In this document: piece after piece, positions 63,120-64,000 of the stretch
Position numbering within the stretch: the stretch's first letter is position 1
Layout: the number at the start of each line of letters is the position of its first letter
Source of the DNA: Gammaproteobacteria bacterium UBA5109
GTDB taxonomy: Bacteria > Pseudomonadota > Gammaproteobacteria > Pseudomonadales > Pseudohongiellaceae
Length of the DNA stretch: 64,000 nucleotides
Direction: 5' to 3'
NCBI GenBank assembly: GCA_002414385.1
Contig: DHZH01000002.1
Location: 527,591-591,590 of the forward strand
Notes under the pieces: model-generated
What the model saw: only the letters and a program-made list of their open reading frames with translations
What the model was told of the DNA's origin: nothing
The model's database searches: none
Made by a program: the position numbers and the translations under genes

Positions 63120-63700
63120 TGTTGTTAATGATTGATAACTATGACTCCTTCACCTACAACCTGGTGCAATATCTGGGGGAGCTGGGCATGGAAGTCAGGG
63201 TGTATCGCAACGACGAAATTGCAGTGGCTGAACTGGACAGCTTATCACCCAGCCATATTGTTGTTTCGCCCGGACCCTGCACACCCAAGGAGGCCGGAAT
63301 TTCGGTTGAAACAATAAAACATTTTGCCGGTAGAGTCCCGATACTGGGAGTCTGCCTTGGTCATCAGAGCATCGGTGAAGCCTTTGGTGGCAATACCATT
63401 CGGGCAAAGAAGGTGATGCATGGCAAACTGTCGCCGATTTATCATAATGAACATGGAGTCTTTGGCGGCTTGCAGTCACCCTTTACAGCAACCCGTTATC
63501 ATTCGCTGGTTATCGACAAGGACAGTCTTCCGGACTGTCTTGAAGTAACAGCCTGGACCCTGAACGACAAGGGCGAGCGAGAAGAAATCATGGGTGTACG
63601 ACACAAGGAACTGGCCATAGAGGGCGTGCAGTTTCATCCCGAATCAATACTCAGCGAAAATGGTCATGCCCTGCTGAAAAATTTTCTGGCAGTACAATAA
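63119..63700 (+). CDS. trpG: anthranilate synthase component II TrpG
   Basis: The 193-residue class I glutamine amidotransferase starts LLMIDNYDSFTYNLVQ. GVCLGHQSIGEAFGG holds the catalytic Cys, and GVQFHPESIL the His-Glu pair. It feeds ammonia to TrpE. Its ATG shares the last base of the trpE stop. It is followed after 4 nt by trpC, not trpD. Confidence 0.97.
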   Translation: MLLMIDNYDSFTYNLVQYLGELGMEVRVYRNDEIAVAELDSLSPSHIVVSPGPCTPKEAGISVETIKHFAGRVPILGVCLGHQSIGEAFGGNTIRAKKVMHGKLSPIYHNEHGVFGGLQSPFTATRYHSLVIDKDSLPDCLEVTAWTLNDKGEREEIMGVRHKELAIEGVQFHPESILSENGHALLKNFLAVQ

Positions 63701-63704
63701 GACA

Positions 63705-64000
63705 TTGACTAAACCAACGATTCTGAAAAAAATTCTGCAGCGCAAACAGGATGAAGTCCGTGAGCGTAAAGCAAACTGTTCTCTGCAGAAACTGGAAAAT
63801 GCGATTAAATCACTCGATAAGCCGCGTGGGTTTTCTTCTGCCTTGCTGCAGCAGATTCAGCGTAAACGGCCTGCAGTCATAGCAGAAATAAAAAAAGCCT
63901 CGCCCAGTAAAGGCCTTATCCGGGAAGATTTTGATCCTGCCCAGATTGCCGGCGCCTATGCCGAAAATGGCGCAACCTGTTTGTCAGTACTGACAGATAA
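63705..64000 (+). CDS. trpC: indole-3-glycerol phosphate synthase TrpC (5' part, cut by window end)
   Basis: The frame from TTG 63705 reads TKPTILKKILQRKQDEVRER, then IAEIKKASPSKGLIRED and GATCLSVLTD, the first catalytic-loop motifs of IGPS. 98 codons are visible. No ATG is in frame after the previous stop, so TTG is the likely start. trpD, usual between trpG and trpC, is absent. Confidence 0.93.
   Translation, partial: MTKPTILKKILQRKQDEVRERKANCSLQKLENAIKSLDKPRGFSSALLQQIQRKRPAVIAEIKKASPSKGLIREDFDPAQIAGAYAENGATCLSVLTD

Overview
This window is a stretch of chromosome from a gammaproteobacterium of moderate GC, by eye just under 50%. Several gene orders are characteristic of the class: rpoD-dnaG-yqeY-rpsU; lptD-surA-pdxA-rsmA-apaG-apaH; tsaD-folB-folK; amgK-murU; and rpe-trpE-trpG-trpC. 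Secreted ankyrin proteins, a planctomycete-type DUF1592 cytochrome c lipoprotein, DUF6152 and Sel1 proteins suggest an oligotrophic, probably marine lineage of the OM182/Pseudohongiella/Cellvibrionales kind; that placement is inference. No insertion sequence, prophage, integrase or CRISPR array was seen.

Positions 1-7350 hold a reverse-strand locus: three tandem secreted ankyrin-repeat paralogues followed by a cytochrome c lipoprotein that runs off the left edge. Each ankyrin gene has its own leader with the same promoter-like box, a hairpin of conserved position but unrelated sequence, and a G-rich ribosome binding site. Positions 7.5-13.2 kb carry a Bcr/CflA-type drug transporter, an unknown conserved gene, a RegB/RegA redox two-component pair behind an outer-membrane channel gene with a RegA-like operator in front, and an orphan modA. 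Positions 13.2-23.1 kb are copper-flavoured: a broken CopL/DUF2946-like gene, copA, copB, an ArsP-type permease, an M23 peptidase, a CPSF-type nuclease, a 1-Cys peroxiredoxin, a dienelactone-hydrolase-like protein and a CopC-domain protein. Positions 23.3-28.5 kb hold a small AT-rich hypothetical gene, an NhaP2 antiporter, an HSL-type esterase, a zinc-ribbon metallopeptidase and glutaminase.

Positions 28.5-33.5 kb are the macromolecular synthesis region (tRNA-Ile2, rpoD, dnaG, yqeY, rpsU). In many relatives rpsU and tsaD are divergent neighbours; here 13.6 kb lies between them. That block encodes mostly exported proteins: an amidohydrolase lipoprotein, two TonB-C-like paralogues, three related secreted proteins, DUF6152, Sel1, a metallo-beta-lactamase-fold protein with most metal ligands lost, a lectin-like protein and MltD. 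A REP-like inverted repeat sits at its rpsU edge.

Positions 47.1-64 kb are conserved housekeeping genes: tRNA t6A synthesis, folate and pterin genes with a pteridine reductase, tRNA CCA addition, Ap4A hydrolysis, rRNA methylation, PLP synthesis, outer-membrane biogenesis, peptidoglycan recycling and the start of tryptophan synthesis. Non-ATG starts are frequent here: cca and apaH with TTG, pdxA apparently with CTG, lptD with no usable ATG. trpD is missing between trpG and trpC. The candidates for something new are the three-gene ankyrin/cytochrome locus with its conserved leaders, and the secretome block between rpsU and tsaD.
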